The position numbers were made by a program, and so were the translations under genes. Source: Clostridiales bacterium UBA4644 (GTDB lineage Bacteria; Bacillota; Clostridia; Oscillospirales; Butyricicoccaceae). From it: DNA of 23,462 nt. Below, in pieces: positions 7,452 through 15,730 of the stretch; positions within the stretch are counted from its first letter, which is position 1; each line of letters begins with the position of its first letter. The stretch covers positions 1 to 23,462 of the forward strand of contig DHMK01000021.1 in the NCBI GenBank assembly GCA_002405755.1, in the 5' to 3' direction. Below the pieces are notes generated by a model, which made no database searches, was not told the origin of the DNA, and saw only the letters and a list, made by a program, of their open reading frames with translations.

Positions 7452-8398
7452 CAGGCCTTCTTCTCCACCAGCGCGCCGATGGTGACGATCTTGCCATCGG
7501 GCACATACAGGTCGTAGAGATATCTCGCCTGAATGGCCGTGCCGTCAAACAGCTGGTTCTCCTGCGGGCCAAACTGCTTCAGGCTGTCGATCCGGGCCAC
7601 AGCCAGCGGCGCATCCCACGCCGCGACCACCGCCAGGATCCGCTTCGCGCCGGTACCGGCACAGATGCCGCCGGCCGCCTGCTGACCTCTGCCGCTCTGG
7701 GCGGCGATAACGGTATGCATCCTGCTGGTGGGCACGAAAATGCAGGGCAGGTCGTTGAGCATCATCACATGTTCATAGGAAACGCCGTTGATCTCCACCG
7801 TCTGCTCAAAGGCAATGTTGTTGAAGGTCTGGGCGGAGGCCTTCAGAAAGGCCGTTTTCTGATCCGCGGCCACCATGGCCACAAAGCCGCCGCTGCGCTC
7901 GCTGTCGTTTTCCAGCGTCTGCACCAGGCCGCACAGCTTGTCCACGATGTCGTCCGTGCCGATCTCAAAGTCCAGCACATGGGTGCTCTTGTGGTCGCTG
8001 TCGGCGGCAGCCATGGAATAGAGCTTATGGATGCGGTAAGCGTCCTGCTCCTTGGCCAGCTGGCTGCGTGCAAACTCTCTTACCACAGCCTCCACGCTGG
8101 CCTCAAAGCCGATGTCCTGGGGAGAGGTGCGGTCCAGCGCAAACTTCACGCCCCGGTCCATGCTCAGCGTCTGTGCGCTCCAGCTGCTGGTGACCGCGCC
8201 TGCGGGATAAGCCGTGCCGTCGGTCTTGCTGCTGTCATAATCGCCCAGGCCCGTGGTGCTCAGATCGTTGACCTCCACCTCCTTGCCGCCGCAGAAGCGG
8301 ACCTGGCCCTCGCCTGCCGTCATCCACTGCGTTCCGGAAGCCGAAGCCAGCTCCTCGTCGATGAAGCCCTGATAGATTTTTGCATGATCCTTTGCCAT
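7451..8398 (-). CDS. Major capsid-like protein (HK97-fold type, inferred)
   Basis: A 315-residue protein starting MAKDHAKIYQGFIDEELAS at ATG 8398; GGAGG lies 8 bases upstream, so a 12-residue upstream extension in frame is not needed. It resembles major capsid proteins of PBSX-like elements (XkdG position): an N-terminal arm, then SMDRGVKFALDRTSPQDIGF near residues 79-98, a central helix AVVREFARSQLAKEQDAYRIHKLYS near residues 105-130, and a C-terminal region with FVPTSRMHTVIAAQ, LAVVAAWDAPLAVAR and the closing IQARYLYDLYVPDGK that is typical of HK97-fold capsids. It heads the operon. No scaffold, protease, portal or terminase gene precedes it. The HK97 fold is inferred from residue pattern. 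Confidence 0.85.
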   Translation of the reverse strand: MAKDHAKIYQGFIDEELASASGTQWMTAGEGQVRFCGGKEVEVNDLSTTGLGDYDSSKTDGTAYPAGAVTSSWSAQTLSMDRGVKFALDRTSPQDIGFEASVEAVVREFARSQLAKEQDAYRIHKLYSMAAADSDHKSTHVLDFEIGTDDIVDKLCGLVQTLENDSERSGGFVAMVAADQKTAFLKASAQTFNNIAFEQTVEINGVSYEHVMMLNDLPCIFVPTSRMHTVIAAQSGRGQQAAGGICAGTGAKRILAVVAAWDAPLAVARIDSLKQFGPQENQLFDGTAIQARYLYDLYVPDGKIVTIGALVEKKA

Positions 8399-8429
8399 AA
8401 AAGATTCCTCCTTCAAAAATGATGGCCCT

Positions 8430-8458
8430 ATCATACCCCCCTTTTCCGGAAAAGAAAA
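8430..8458 (-). promoter_or_regulatory. Candidate promoter for the capsid-tail operon
   Basis: On the minus strand a TATGAT hexamer (8435-8430) matches the -10 consensus at 5 of 6 positions and lies about 30 bases before the capsid start. The hexamer 17 bases upstream, TTTTCT (8458-8453), is a poor -35. This weak -35 suggests a regulated promoter. The spacer is occupied by the perfect palindrome at 8441-8454. Confidence 0.4.
8441..8454. promoter_or_regulatory. Palindrome CTTTTCCGGAAAAG, possible operator
   Basis: A perfect 14-base palindrome lies between the -35-like and -10 elements of the operon promoter, a common position for a repressor site. No regulator gene is visible in the window. 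It could also be incidental, or act on the divergent promoter about 50 bases away. Confidence 0.35.
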
Positions 8459-8505
8459 AGGAAGACCGTCTCTTGACAGTTCCCCCTCCGTTTGCCCTTT
8501 TTTCC

Positions 8506-8534
8506 TTGCGCTTTCCCCCTCGGTATGCTATGCT
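8506..8534 (+). promoter_or_regulatory. Promoter of the SLH surface protein gene
   Basis: TTGCGC (8506-8511), a 17-base spacer, and TATGCT (8529-8534) form a sigma-A-type promoter about 50 bases before the start codon. The spacer ends in TATGC after a C-rich block, the same design as the promoters in the three intergenic repeats at 12916, 15430 and 16797. The ribosome site GAGG is about 7 bases before ATG 8586. Confidence 0.55.
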
Positions 8535-8585
8535 TGTTATATACGCCGAACCGTTCCAAGCTCCGAAAGAAAGTGAGGTACTCCC

Positions 8586-11500
8586 ATGAAAAAACGACTG
8601 CTCAGCATCCTTCTTCTGTTCTGCATGGCGCTTTTCCTTCTGCCTGCGCCGGCGCAGGCAGAAACTGCCGCAGCAGGTGCTGCGATCCGCCTCGGCACAA
8701 CCGACATCCACGGCTATAGCGCCGAAAATGGCTATAGCTACATCTATTACGGCACATGGCAAAACCAGCCCATCAAATGGCGCGTGCTGGATACCAAAGC
8801 CAACACCGGCGAAACCGGCGCCCTGTTCCTGCTGACGGACGAATGTCTGGCAGATACGCTGATGCCGTTTAACCCCAAAGATAAAGCAAACAGGCATCTC
8901 TGGCAGGGGAGCGATGTGCAGAAATGGTGCAGCGATACCTTTTACAAAGACGCGTTCACAGCTTCTGAGCAGGTACTGATCCTCGCCGTAGACAAGACAG
9001 ACAAAAGTCGCTATGATGTGTATGGCAATAATTGGTGGCAATCTGGAATAAACGAAAATTTCCAGGCAGGAAGCCTGAATCAGGAAAGAGTATTCTTCCT
9101 TTCATGGGAAGAAATCCTCAATAATGACTATGGAATACGCGCAGTAGCATCGACTTCACTCGAATCCTTTTATTGGCTTCGCTCATACTTTACGCTACAA
9201 GGCAGCTCTCATACAACCACCGTTCAGCCTTACGGCGGTTTTGCAGGCGATAATACAAATGAATACAAAGCCTATGCCCGCCCCGCCATGAACCTTTCCA
9301 CCGCCGGCAACAACATTCTCTTCGCATCCGCCGCCGTGGGCGGCAAGCCCTCCGGCGGCCTGACCAAAATTGCGAATTACACCGGCAGCGAATGGAAGCT
9401 GACCCTTTCGGACGGCTCCCGCAGCAATTTCACAGTGACCACCACGGCGGTCTCTGCCGCCACCAAGGGCAGCACCGTAGAGATATCATATACCGGCGCG
9501 AAAACCGGCGAAAACGAATATATTTCCGCTCTGATCTTTGATACTGACGGCAACCCGATCTATTACGGCCGCAGCAACGCCCCTCTCACGGAAGCAGACG
9601 GCACGGCAAAGCTTACCGTTCCTGCCGGCTTTGCCGAGGGAACCTATACCCTGAAGGTGTTTAACGAGCAGTACAACGGCGACTGCAAGACCGACCTTGC
9701 AAGCGCATTTACGGATGTCACGCTGAAGGTGGAAAAGCGGGTGGACGAGCAGTTCACCCTCGTCCCCGGCGGCAGATACTACTTCAACCTGTCGGCACTG
9801 GGGATTTCCGGCACGGTAAACAGCAATCTGCCGGACAGCACCCTGCACTATGTGCCTTTCACCTATGTGGGCACGGTGGACGCTTATAAGCGGACTGGTG
9901 TTTCCGACAAGAATACAGACGCATACGAGCACAGTCTCTTTATTGCAGATTATAATGTGACCCATACCGTAAGCTGGAACGATCTGAACGCACAGGGGAT
10001 GATCTTTGGCAAGACTTACACAAGCGGCGGCATTGACTATACCCTCCGCGCTCCATCTGTTGGAAGAGATTATACGGGCGGAGGCGAAACAAAGCGCGGT
10101 GCTCCGATCAATAATGAGTGGGACACCATTTTTGACAAGGCAAAACAGGATCGTCTTGACAATACAGGCGGCTACATCAAGAATTGGAAGGACATACTTA
10201 GCTTTGGACAGGAAGGATACGGAGACATAAATGATAGTCCTGCAGTCCGCGGGTATTATACGGCATTTTTCTATAACTACACAGGTGCATCGAGCGCCAA
10301 AGCGGGCTATGGTTTCCGCCCCGTCCTGGAGCTGCCGACCGACCTGTCCGCCGACAGCCTGAAGGTGGTTGAGTTGCTCACAGATGGTCGTATGCCCGGT
10401 GAGACTTATTACAACATCAACATCATCGTGAAAAACGGCGAGAGCTTTAAAGCTCCCTCCGCCGATGGTCTGCCCCTTTCCAGCAGCACCTCTGCTGGCA
10501 CGCCGATGTGGTGGGTAGACGAAAACCTGAACTTCTACAAGCCCGGCGATACCGTTCCCGCAGATGTTTCGGCACTTACCGCTTTCTATGGCGGCTTCGG
10601 TCTGTTCTTAAATCGCGGCAACGGCGCGGTCGAGGTCACGCCGGACAATTATACCGATATTTTCGACGACGGAACTGCGTCCTTTGTTGTCCCGAAGGGA
10701 GAAAGCCTTGAAAGTATTGCGGAGTCCGGTGGTCTTACCGCAACGGAGCAGCGTGAAATTCTTACGACCGGCCGTTTGGGTGAAAATATCTTCCCGAATC
10801 TGCAGCTCAAAAATGCAGACCTGACCTCTGTGACGCTGAACGAAAAGTATGTTGGACAGGATAGCCCGTTCTTTATCACGCTGGACGGAAAGAATACCAT
10901 CGGAAGCCTGAATGACATCGGCAGGGCGTCGTTTCTTTCCATTCTCGGCGACGGTGCGCTGACGCTGAACAATGCACTGACGCTCAGCCAATACGCCCAG
11001 TATGGCGGCAGCAGCGTCACCATGGCGGGAGGGTTGAACGTATACAACATCTCCGTAGGCAGCGGCTCGCTCACCGTAACGGGCGATACGCAGGCTATTA
11101 CGTTCCAGGATCAGTATATCAGCAATCTGTATATGGGCGACGGCGTGCGGCTGTTCCTGGGTTCTTCGGCGCAGGACGCCGTGGAAGCTGCTATTCCGCA
11201 GCTTTCCGCTGAGATGCAGGAAGTGTATCAGCGCTATCAGGCGGATGACCCCACGTTGACGCGCGAAGAGTATAGCGCGCTGAGCAAGGCACTCAAAGAG
11301 CAGTTCGACGCCATACTCCCGCTGTTCTCCGGCAAGACCTATGTGCGTATCGCAAACGCCTGGGATGTGACCTATCAGCCCGGTGCAGACGGTAAAGGCG
11401 ACGCAGTAACGGATATTAAGTTCTATAACGATATCCTTTCATTGCGCGGAAAGCTGTTCACCCGCACCGGCTACACCCAGACCGGCTGGACCACCACAGA

Positions 11501-12767
11501 CGGCGGCGAAAAAGTCTACGATCTCAGTGGCGTCTATACAACCGATGCGGCGCTGACGCTCTATCCCGTGTGGACGCCCAACCGCTACACCCTCACCTTC
11601 GACACCGCCGGCGGCAGCGCCATCGCCCCCATCACCCAGGACTACGGCGCCGCCATCACCGCCCCCGCCGATCCCACCAAAACCGGCTACACCTTCGCCG
11701 GCTGGTCTCCGGCCCTCCCCTCCGCCATGCCCGCCGAAAACCTCACGCTCACCGCCCAGTGGACGCCCAACCGCCACACCGTCACGCTGGATCCCGCCGG
11801 CGGCCGGGTCTCCCCCGAAGCCCTTTCCGTCACCTATCTGACGCCCTACGGCGCGCTGCCCACGCCGGTCCGCTCCGATTACCGCTTTGACGGCTGGTAT
11901 CTGGGCGAGGAAAAGATCGAGTCTCAGACCGTCATGACCCAGACCGCGCCCCACACCCTCACCGCCCGCTGGACCTTCCAGCCCTCGCAGATCACCGGCC
12001 CCAGCCGCGATACCCTGATCCTCGAGACCAACGGCGGCAGCGCCATCGATTCCATTCACGCCGCCCGCGGCACAACGCTGGATCTTTCCTCCCTCCGGCC
12101 GGAAAAGAGCGGCTTCCGCTTCACCGGCTGGTATCTGGATAAGGCCCTGACTCAGCCCGTCTCCTCCCTCCTGCTGGACGGTGACCAGACCGTTTACGCC
12201 GGCTGGGCCCCGCTGGATCTCCCCTTCCGGGATGTGCGCCCCGAAGACTGGTTCTATGCCGATGTGCGCTATGTCTATGAATCCGGCCTGATGAACGGCA
12301 CCGCCGAGGGCCTCTTCAGCCCCGATCTCTTCACCTCCCGCGCCATGATCGTCACGGTCCTCTGGCGGCTCTCCGGCTCCCCCGTAGTCAATTATTATAT
12401 GCCCTTCGCCGATGTGGATCAGGCCGCCTGGTATGCCGAGGCCGTCCGCTGGGCCGCCTCCTGCGGCATCGTCGCCGGCTACGACAACGGCGATTTTGGC
12501 CCCAACGATCCCATCACCCGGGAGCAGCTGGCCGCGATCCTGTATCGCTGCGCGGCTTATCGCCAGGAGGATACCTCCGTCGGCGCGGATACCAACATCC
12601 TCAGCTTCACCGACGCCGCCTCCGTCTCGGAATACGCCGTTCCCGCCCTGCAGTGGGCCTGCGGCGCCGGTATCCTGCAGGGAGCCGACGGCGCGCTGCT
12701 TCCCACTCAGCCTGCCACCCGCGCCCAGACCGCCGCCATCCTGACCAGATACCTGAAAGCTCAGTAA
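8586..12767 (+). CDS. Secreted SLH-domain surface protein with DUF6273-like and InlB-type repeats
   Basis: A 1393-residue cell-surface protein. A signal peptide (residues 1-25, ending APAQA) precedes two modules resembling DUF6273: about 32-240 (YYGTWQNQPIKWRVLD, then YWLRS and ARPAMNLS) and about 392-588 (closing with YGFRPVLELP), separated by an Ig-like segment (265-380). A beta-rich region and a helical linker (about 855-910) follow. Residues about 920-1210 carry InlB/Listeria-Bacteroides-type repeats, with F-D-T-A-G-G, GYTFAGW, YRFDGWYL and FRFTGWYLD. Three SLH domains (about 1210, 1271 and 1338 to the end; FRDVRPEDWFY, FADVDQAAWYAEAV, FTDAASVSEYAVPA) should hold it on the secondary cell-wall polymer. 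The probable role is surface adhesion or ligand binding. GC content varies strongly inside the gene. A long opposite-strand frame over its 3' half is a shadow. Confidence 0.9.
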   Translation: MKKRLLSILLLFCMALFLLPAPAQAETAAAGAAIRLGTTDIHGYSAENGYSYIYYGTWQNQPIKWRVLDTKANTGETGALFLLTDECLADTLMPFNPKDKANRHLWQGSDVQKWCSDTFYKDAFTASEQVLILAVDKTDKSRYDVYGNNWWQSGINENFQAGSLNQERVFFLSWEEILNNDYGIRAVASTSLESFYWLRSYFTLQGSSHTTTVQPYGGFAGDNTNEYKAYARPAMNLSTAGNNILFASAAVGGKPSGGLTKIANYTGSEWKLTLSDGSRSNFTVTTTAVSAATKGSTVEISYTGAKTGENEYISALIFDTDGNPIYYGRSNAPLTEADGTAKLTVPAGFAEGTYTLKVFNEQYNGDCKTDLASAFTDVTLKVEKRVDEQFTLVPGGRYYFNLSALGISGTVNSNLPDSTLHYVPFTYVGTVDAYKRTGVSDKNTDAYEHSLFIADYNVTHTVSWNDLNAQGMIFGKTYTSGGIDYTLRAPSVGRDYTGGGETKRGAPINNEWDTIFDKAKQDRLDNTGGYIKNWKDILSFGQEGYGDINDSPAVRGYYTAFFYNYTGASSAKAGYGFRPVLELPTDLSADSLKVVELLTDGRMPGETYYNINIIVKNGESFKAPSADGLPLSSSTSAGTPMWWVDENLNFYKPGDTVPADVSALTAFYGGFGLFLNRGNGAVEVTPDNYTDIFDDGTASFVVPKGESLESIAESGGLTATEQREILTTGRLGENIFPNLQLKNADLTSVTLNEKYVGQDSPFFITLDGKNTIGSLNDIGRASFLSILGDGALTLNNALTLSQYAQYGGSSVTMAGGLNVYNISVGSGSLTVTGDTQAITFQDQYISNLYMGDGVRLFLGSSAQDAVEAAIPQLSAEMQEVYQRYQADDPTLTREEYSALSKALKEQFDAILPLFSGKTYVRIANAWDVTYQPGADGKGDAVTDIKFYNDILSLRGKLFTRTGYTQTGWTTTDGGEKVYDLSGVYTTDAALTLYPVWTPNRYTLTFDTAGGSAIAPITQDYGAAITAPADPTKTGYTFAGWSPALPSAMPAENLTLTAQWTPNRHTVTLDPAGGRVSPEALSVTYLTPYGALPTPVRSDYRFDGWYLGEEKIESQTVMTQTAPHTLTARWTFQPSQITGPSRDTLILETNGGSAIDSIHAARGTTLDLSSLRPEKSGFRFTGWYLDKALTQPVSSLLLDGDQTVYAGWAPLDLPFRDVRPEDWFYADVRYVYESGLMNGTAEGLFSPDLFTSRAMIVTVLWRLSGSPVVNYYMPFADVDQAAWYAEAVRWAASCGIVAGYDNGDFGPNDPITREQLAAILYRCAAYRQEDTSVGADTNILSFTDAASVSEYAVPALQWACGAGILQGADGALLPTQPATRAQTAAILTRYLKAQ

Positions 12768-12789
12768 TTTTCTCTCGTCACGAACAAGA

Positions 12790-12820
12790 CCGCGCTGCGT
12801 GCCCTTCGGCCGCAGCGCGG
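12790..12820 (+). terminator. Rho-independent terminator after the SLH gene
   Basis: The stem CCGCGCTGCG pairs perfectly with CGCAGCGCGG, and the pairing continues through GCC-CTTC-GGC. The run TTTCCTGTT follows. The T tract is weak, but the stem is very stable. It is located 22 bases after the stop codon. Confidence 0.75.
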
Positions 12821-12915
12821 TTTCCTGTTCCGCCCTGTCTGCGTCCACTCTGCCCAAAGAAGAAACGCGCCCTTTGTGAACAACGGAGAAACTTCGTTTC
12901 CAAATATGATCTCGC

Positions 12916-12944
12916 TTGTCATTCCGCCCCACGTATGCTATAAT
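12916..12944 (+). promoter_or_regulatory. Sigma-A promoter of the two-domain lipoprotein gene
   Basis: TTGTCA (12916-12921), a 17-base spacer and a perfect TATAAT (12939-12944) form a near-consensus promoter. Transcription would start near 12951, leaving a leader of about 75 bases before ATG 13025. This is the promoter part of repeat copy 1. Confidence 0.85.
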
Positions 12945-13024
12945 AAACAAAAATAACCATCCATCACCGCGCCATTTTTGATCATGCAAAGCAGGGTAAG
13001 CCGCTCCATAAGGAGGAAAAGCAA

Positions 13025-15274
13025 ATGCATTTTCAGAAAAAGCCGCTTCTTTCCGCAGTGACCGCCGTGCTTCTGCTGCTCTCCCTTTCCGCCTGCGGGC
13101 AGCGGGAGGCGCGCGAGGACTATGGCTCCGCCGGGGAGCTCCATTACAGCGCCGTACATACCGTTTTGCCCTATTACGATGCGATCCAGGCCGCCTGCGC
13201 CGCCGGGGATACCCTGTATTATGTCTCGGCGCAGCAGACGGAGACCGGCGTCTTGCCCGCCCGGCTCTATCATTTTGATCCGGCTGCCGGCGAATGTCTC
13301 CCGCTGGAGTCCTTCGACGAGAGCCGAAAGGCGCGAATGCAGCAGAATAACGAGCTGCTGGAGCAGATCATGGCGCTGTGCGCCGGGCCGGAGGGCTCGC
13401 TGCGGATGGCCGCCGCCTGTGTGCCAAGGCTGGAGGGAAGCTCCTGTTACCGCCTGTTTTCGCTGGATCCGGAGGGGACGATCCTTTGGGACACGCGCTT
13501 TCCGGAGGAGTTCGGCCCTTATCCCGTGGCCGCCATGGCGGCGGATGCCGACGGCCTTTGCTACGCGCTCAGCTATGACGGCGTGCTGCTGATCGCAGAC
13601 GGTCAGGGCGAAATTCTGCTTTGCGAAGAAGTGGAAGGGACAACCCTTGCGCCGCTGGCAGACGGACGCGTCGTCCTGCTGCAGGCCACGGCGGACGGAA
13701 CCCATTGGGAGGCCCGCCTTCCCGATCCCCAGAGCGGAGAATGCACCGTCATCGGCCGCTTTCCCGCGCCCCAGACGGGCGCGCCGGAGGATGTGCGCCT
13801 GTGCGCCGGAAAAAACGGCTACGATCTGTTTTGCGGCGCAGATCTTTCCCTCTATGGCCTGCGCCTGCAGACGGAGGAGCAGGAGGGCCTTTGCCAGCCC
13901 ATCCTCACCTGGCTCAACTGCGATGTGGAGGGTGCCTCGCTGACGGCGCTGGCCGCGCTGGAGGACCGCCAGTTCCTCGTCCTGAGCAGCAGCGCCGCGC
14001 TGGGCGCGGAGGGCGCGCTGCTTCAGTGGCACGAGACCGATCCCAACGCGGAAAAGACCCAGCTGACGCTGGCCTGTCGCCAGCTGCCCGGGACGGTCTC
14101 CTCCGCCGTCCTCCGCTTCAACCGCAATCATTCGGACTGTCGGGTGGTGATCCGGGATTACGGCGCGCTTCGGCAAGACGGCGTAGACCGGCTCACCGCC
14201 GATCTGAACGCCGGAGACCCGCCCGATCTGTTTTGTCTGGATGGGATCGGGCAGACGCCGCTGATCCAAAAGGGCTATCTGGAGGATCTCTGGCCCTGGA
14301 TCGACGGCGACGAACAGCTGACCCGGGAAGCGCTGGTGCAGTCGGTTTTCGACGCCATGAGCATCGACGGCAGACTGTATTCCGTCACCGGCGGCTTCAC
14401 GCTGCTGACGGCCATCGGCCAAACGCCCCTCACCGGCGCTTCCCCCGGCTGGACGCTGGAGCAGTTTGCCGCGGCGCGGGATGCGGTTCCGGAACTGAAA
14501 AGCGTCTGTGAAGCGAAAAACAACACGCGGGAAGCCTTTTTGGAGGATCTCGTTTCCCTCTATGCCCAAAGCTTCTGGGACCCGGTGCAGGGCGTCGCCA
14601 GCTTCGACAGTCCTGCCTTCCTTGCGCTTTTGGAATATGCCGCCGGCTATCCCTCGGAAAAGCCCGCCGGAGCGGACAGCGCCCAGTGGCTCGCGGAGGG
14701 AAAGCAGCTGTTTGCCCATGTGGAGATCGCCAGCCCCATCTCCTCCCGCTATTCCCAGCTGCGGCTCACCGGCCGCACCGATACCACCTGGATCGGCTAT
14801 CCCGGTCTGGGCGGCAGCGGCAGCGCCTTCCGTCCCACCGCGCCGCTGGCCATGTCCTCCGCCTGCAAAAACAAAGAGACCGCATGGCGCTTCCTGCGCA
14901 CCGTTCTCCTTCCGGAGCATCAGAGCTTCGACCGGGCCTGGGGCCAGCAGGACAGCAGCGTTGGCTGTATGCCCACCAACCGCTCTGTTTTCGATGCCAT
15001 GGTGCGGGAGATGCAGGCCAAGCCGCCGGAGCTGTCGGTAAGCTATGTGGATCCCTACGGAAACCCGGTGGAGCTCACAGGCTGGACCTCTGCGGAGGCC
15101 GAGGCCTTTGTCCGCCTGGTGGATGGAACCACGCAGGTGCGCTCTACGGATGATGCCTTAGCCGGCATCCTGCGGGATGAGCTTGGCCGCTTTTTCGGCG
15201 GTCAGCAGTCTGCTCAGGCCGCAGCCGCGGCCATCCAACGCCGCGTTCAGCTCTATCTGGATGAGCTCGCCTGA
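13025..15274 (+). CDS. Two-domain extracellular solute-binding lipoprotein
   Basis: A 749-residue lipoprotein. Its signal peptide ends in LSAC with the lipidated cysteine at residue 24. Residues 30-340 are beta-rich with repeated short strands (for example AAGDTLYYVSAQQ, LYSLSYDGVLLIADGQGEILL-like segments) and look like a propeller-type domain. Residues 345-680 resemble family-1 solute-binding proteins: VLRFNRNHSDCRVVIRDYG, then DLNAGDPPDLFCLDGIGQTP, LIQKGYLEDLWPWID, and a C-terminal CKNKETAWRFLRTVLL typical of these lobes. No permease follows in this transcript, so it may serve a distant transporter or a sensor. ATG 13025 has GGAGG 8 bases upstream. A large antisense frame overlaps it and is rejected. 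Confidence 0.85.
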   Translation: MHFQKKPLLSAVTAVLLLLSLSACGQREAREDYGSAGELHYSAVHTVLPYYDAIQAACAAGDTLYYVSAQQTETGVLPARLYHFDPAAGECLPLESFDESRKARMQQNNELLEQIMALCAGPEGSLRMAAACVPRLEGSSCYRLFSLDPEGTILWDTRFPEEFGPYPVAAMAADADGLCYALSYDGVLLIADGQGEILLCEEVEGTTLAPLADGRVVLLQATADGTHWEARLPDPQSGECTVIGRFPAPQTGAPEDVRLCAGKNGYDLFCGADLSLYGLRLQTEEQEGLCQPILTWLNCDVEGASLTALAALEDRQFLVLSSSAALGAEGALLQWHETDPNAEKTQLTLACRQLPGTVSSAVLRFNRNHSDCRVVIRDYGALRQDGVDRLTADLNAGDPPDLFCLDGIGQTPLIQKGYLEDLWPWIDGDEQLTREALVQSVFDAMSIDGRLYSVTGGFTLLTAIGQTPLTGASPGWTLEQFAAARDAVPELKSVCEAKNNTREAFLEDLVSLYAQSFWDPVQGVASFDSPAFLALLEYAAGYPSEKPAGADSAQWLAEGKQLFAHVEIASPISSRYSQLRLTGRTDTTWIGYPGLGGSGSAFRPTAPLAMSSACKNKETAWRFLRTVLLPEHQSFDRAWGQQDSSVGCMPTNRSVFDAMVREMQAKPPELSVSYVDPYGNPVELTGWTSAEAEAFVRLVDGTTQVRSTDDALAGILRDELGRFFGGQQSAQAAAAAIQRRVQLYLDELA

Positions 15275-15298
15275 CCTGCCAAGACTCTTCTTTCTAAC

Positions 15299-15340
15299 AA
15301 AGACCGCGCTGCGCGCCCCTCGGCCGCAGCGCGGTCTTTT
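15299..15340 (+). terminator. Rho-independent terminator after the two-domain lipoprotein gene
   Basis: A 15-base perfect stem, AAAGACCGCGCTGCG with CGCAGCGCGGTCTTT, closes a small GC loop and is followed by TTTTATT on the plus strand. It has A residues on the 5' side, so it could also act for the opposite strand. It begins about 25 bases after the stop. Confidence 0.9.
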
Positions 15341-15429
15341 ATTCCGCCCTGTCTGCGCCCATCCTGTCCAAAGAAGAAACGCGCCTGTTGTGCACAACAG
15401 AGAAACTTCGTTTCCAAATATGATCTCGC

Positions 15430-15458
15430 TTGCCATTCCGCCCCATGTATGTTATAAT
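15430..15458 (+). promoter_or_regulatory. Sigma-A promoter in repeat copy 2
   Basis: TTGCCA (15430-15435), 17 bases, and TATAAT (15453-15458). It would drive the broken small gene at 15531 and then the lipoprotein gene at 15731. A second TATAAT at 15499-15504 has no convincing -35. Confidence 0.8.
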
Positions 15459-15530
15459 AAACAAAAATAGCAGCCCCCCCAAAAAATATTTCATTTCATA
15501 TAATAAAAGCGCAAGAAAGCGGTGAGTCCA

Positions 15531-15707
15531 ATGTGGATGGTATGATCCCCTTCCGCCATCGGCGTTTTCGAACAATACAACACCTGTGAGGCGGACCAGT
15601 ATTACGAGATCCGCTATGGCGATGGAACTACAGTATCTTCCCATTATCAAGGAACCGGCACCGTAGAAGAGCCTGTTCAGGTTTTCTTTGACATCTATTA
15701 TCCCTAA
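15531..15707 (+). pseudogene. Small gene interrupted by an early stop
   Basis: ATG 15531, with GGTGAG just upstream, is followed in frame by TGA at 15543-15545. The same frame then stays open for 53 codons to TAA at 15705-15707. The downstream part reads like real protein (FEQYNTCEADQYYEIRYGDG, closing VQVFFDIYYP). It lies between repeat-copy-2 promoter and the lipoprotein gene, 23 bases from its start. I do not recognise the family. It may be a nonsense mutant or the tail end left by a deletion. A sequencing error at the stop would restore a 58-residue protein. Confidence 0.5.
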
Positions 15708-15730
15708 ACCGGCTGAAAGGATGATCTGAT

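Larger units (their letters stand above)
12730..12953 (+). repeat. Intergenic repeat copy 1 (terminator, dyad, promoter)
   Basis: This block starts inside the last codons of the SLH gene and reaches past its terminator to the promoter of the next gene. It is nearly identical to 16612-16700 in its first 90 bases. It also matches 15299-15470 almost throughout from the terminator on, including the shared string ATATGATCTCGCTTG. It holds the dyad TTGTGAACAA (12874-12883) and the inverted repeat GAAAC-TTC-GTTTC (12888-12900). Confidence 0.8.
15299..15470 (+). repeat. Intergenic repeat copy 2
   Basis: The block repeats the layout of copy 1: terminator stem, ATTCCGCCCTGTCTGCG, dyad, GAAAC-TTC-GTTTC (15402-15414) and promoter. 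The dyad here expands to a perfect 16-base palindrome (15385-15400) around TTGTGCACAA. The SLH tail found in copies 1 and 3 is absent. Confidence 0.8.

Noticed and set aside
8473..8478. Perfect TTGACA on the plus strand
   Set aside because: No -10-like hexamer lies 16-18 bases downstream; the promoter at 8506-8534 fits better.
8235..9041. Minus-strand frame running across the divergent promoter region
   Set aside because: It crosses two promoters and overlaps the capsid gene in a different frame.
11439..12989. 516-codon minus-strand open frame opposite the InlB/SLH part
   Set aside because: It mirrors the repeats of the real gene and is glycine-rich; no ribosome site or domain was recognised.
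12938..14920. 660-codon minus-strand open frame opposite the two-domain lipoprotein gene
   Set aside because: It is fully antisense to a gene with a clear signal peptide, lipobox, ribosome site and promoter. Its protein is low-complexity Gly/Arg/Gln-rich with no family features, as expected from the complement of a GC-rich gene.
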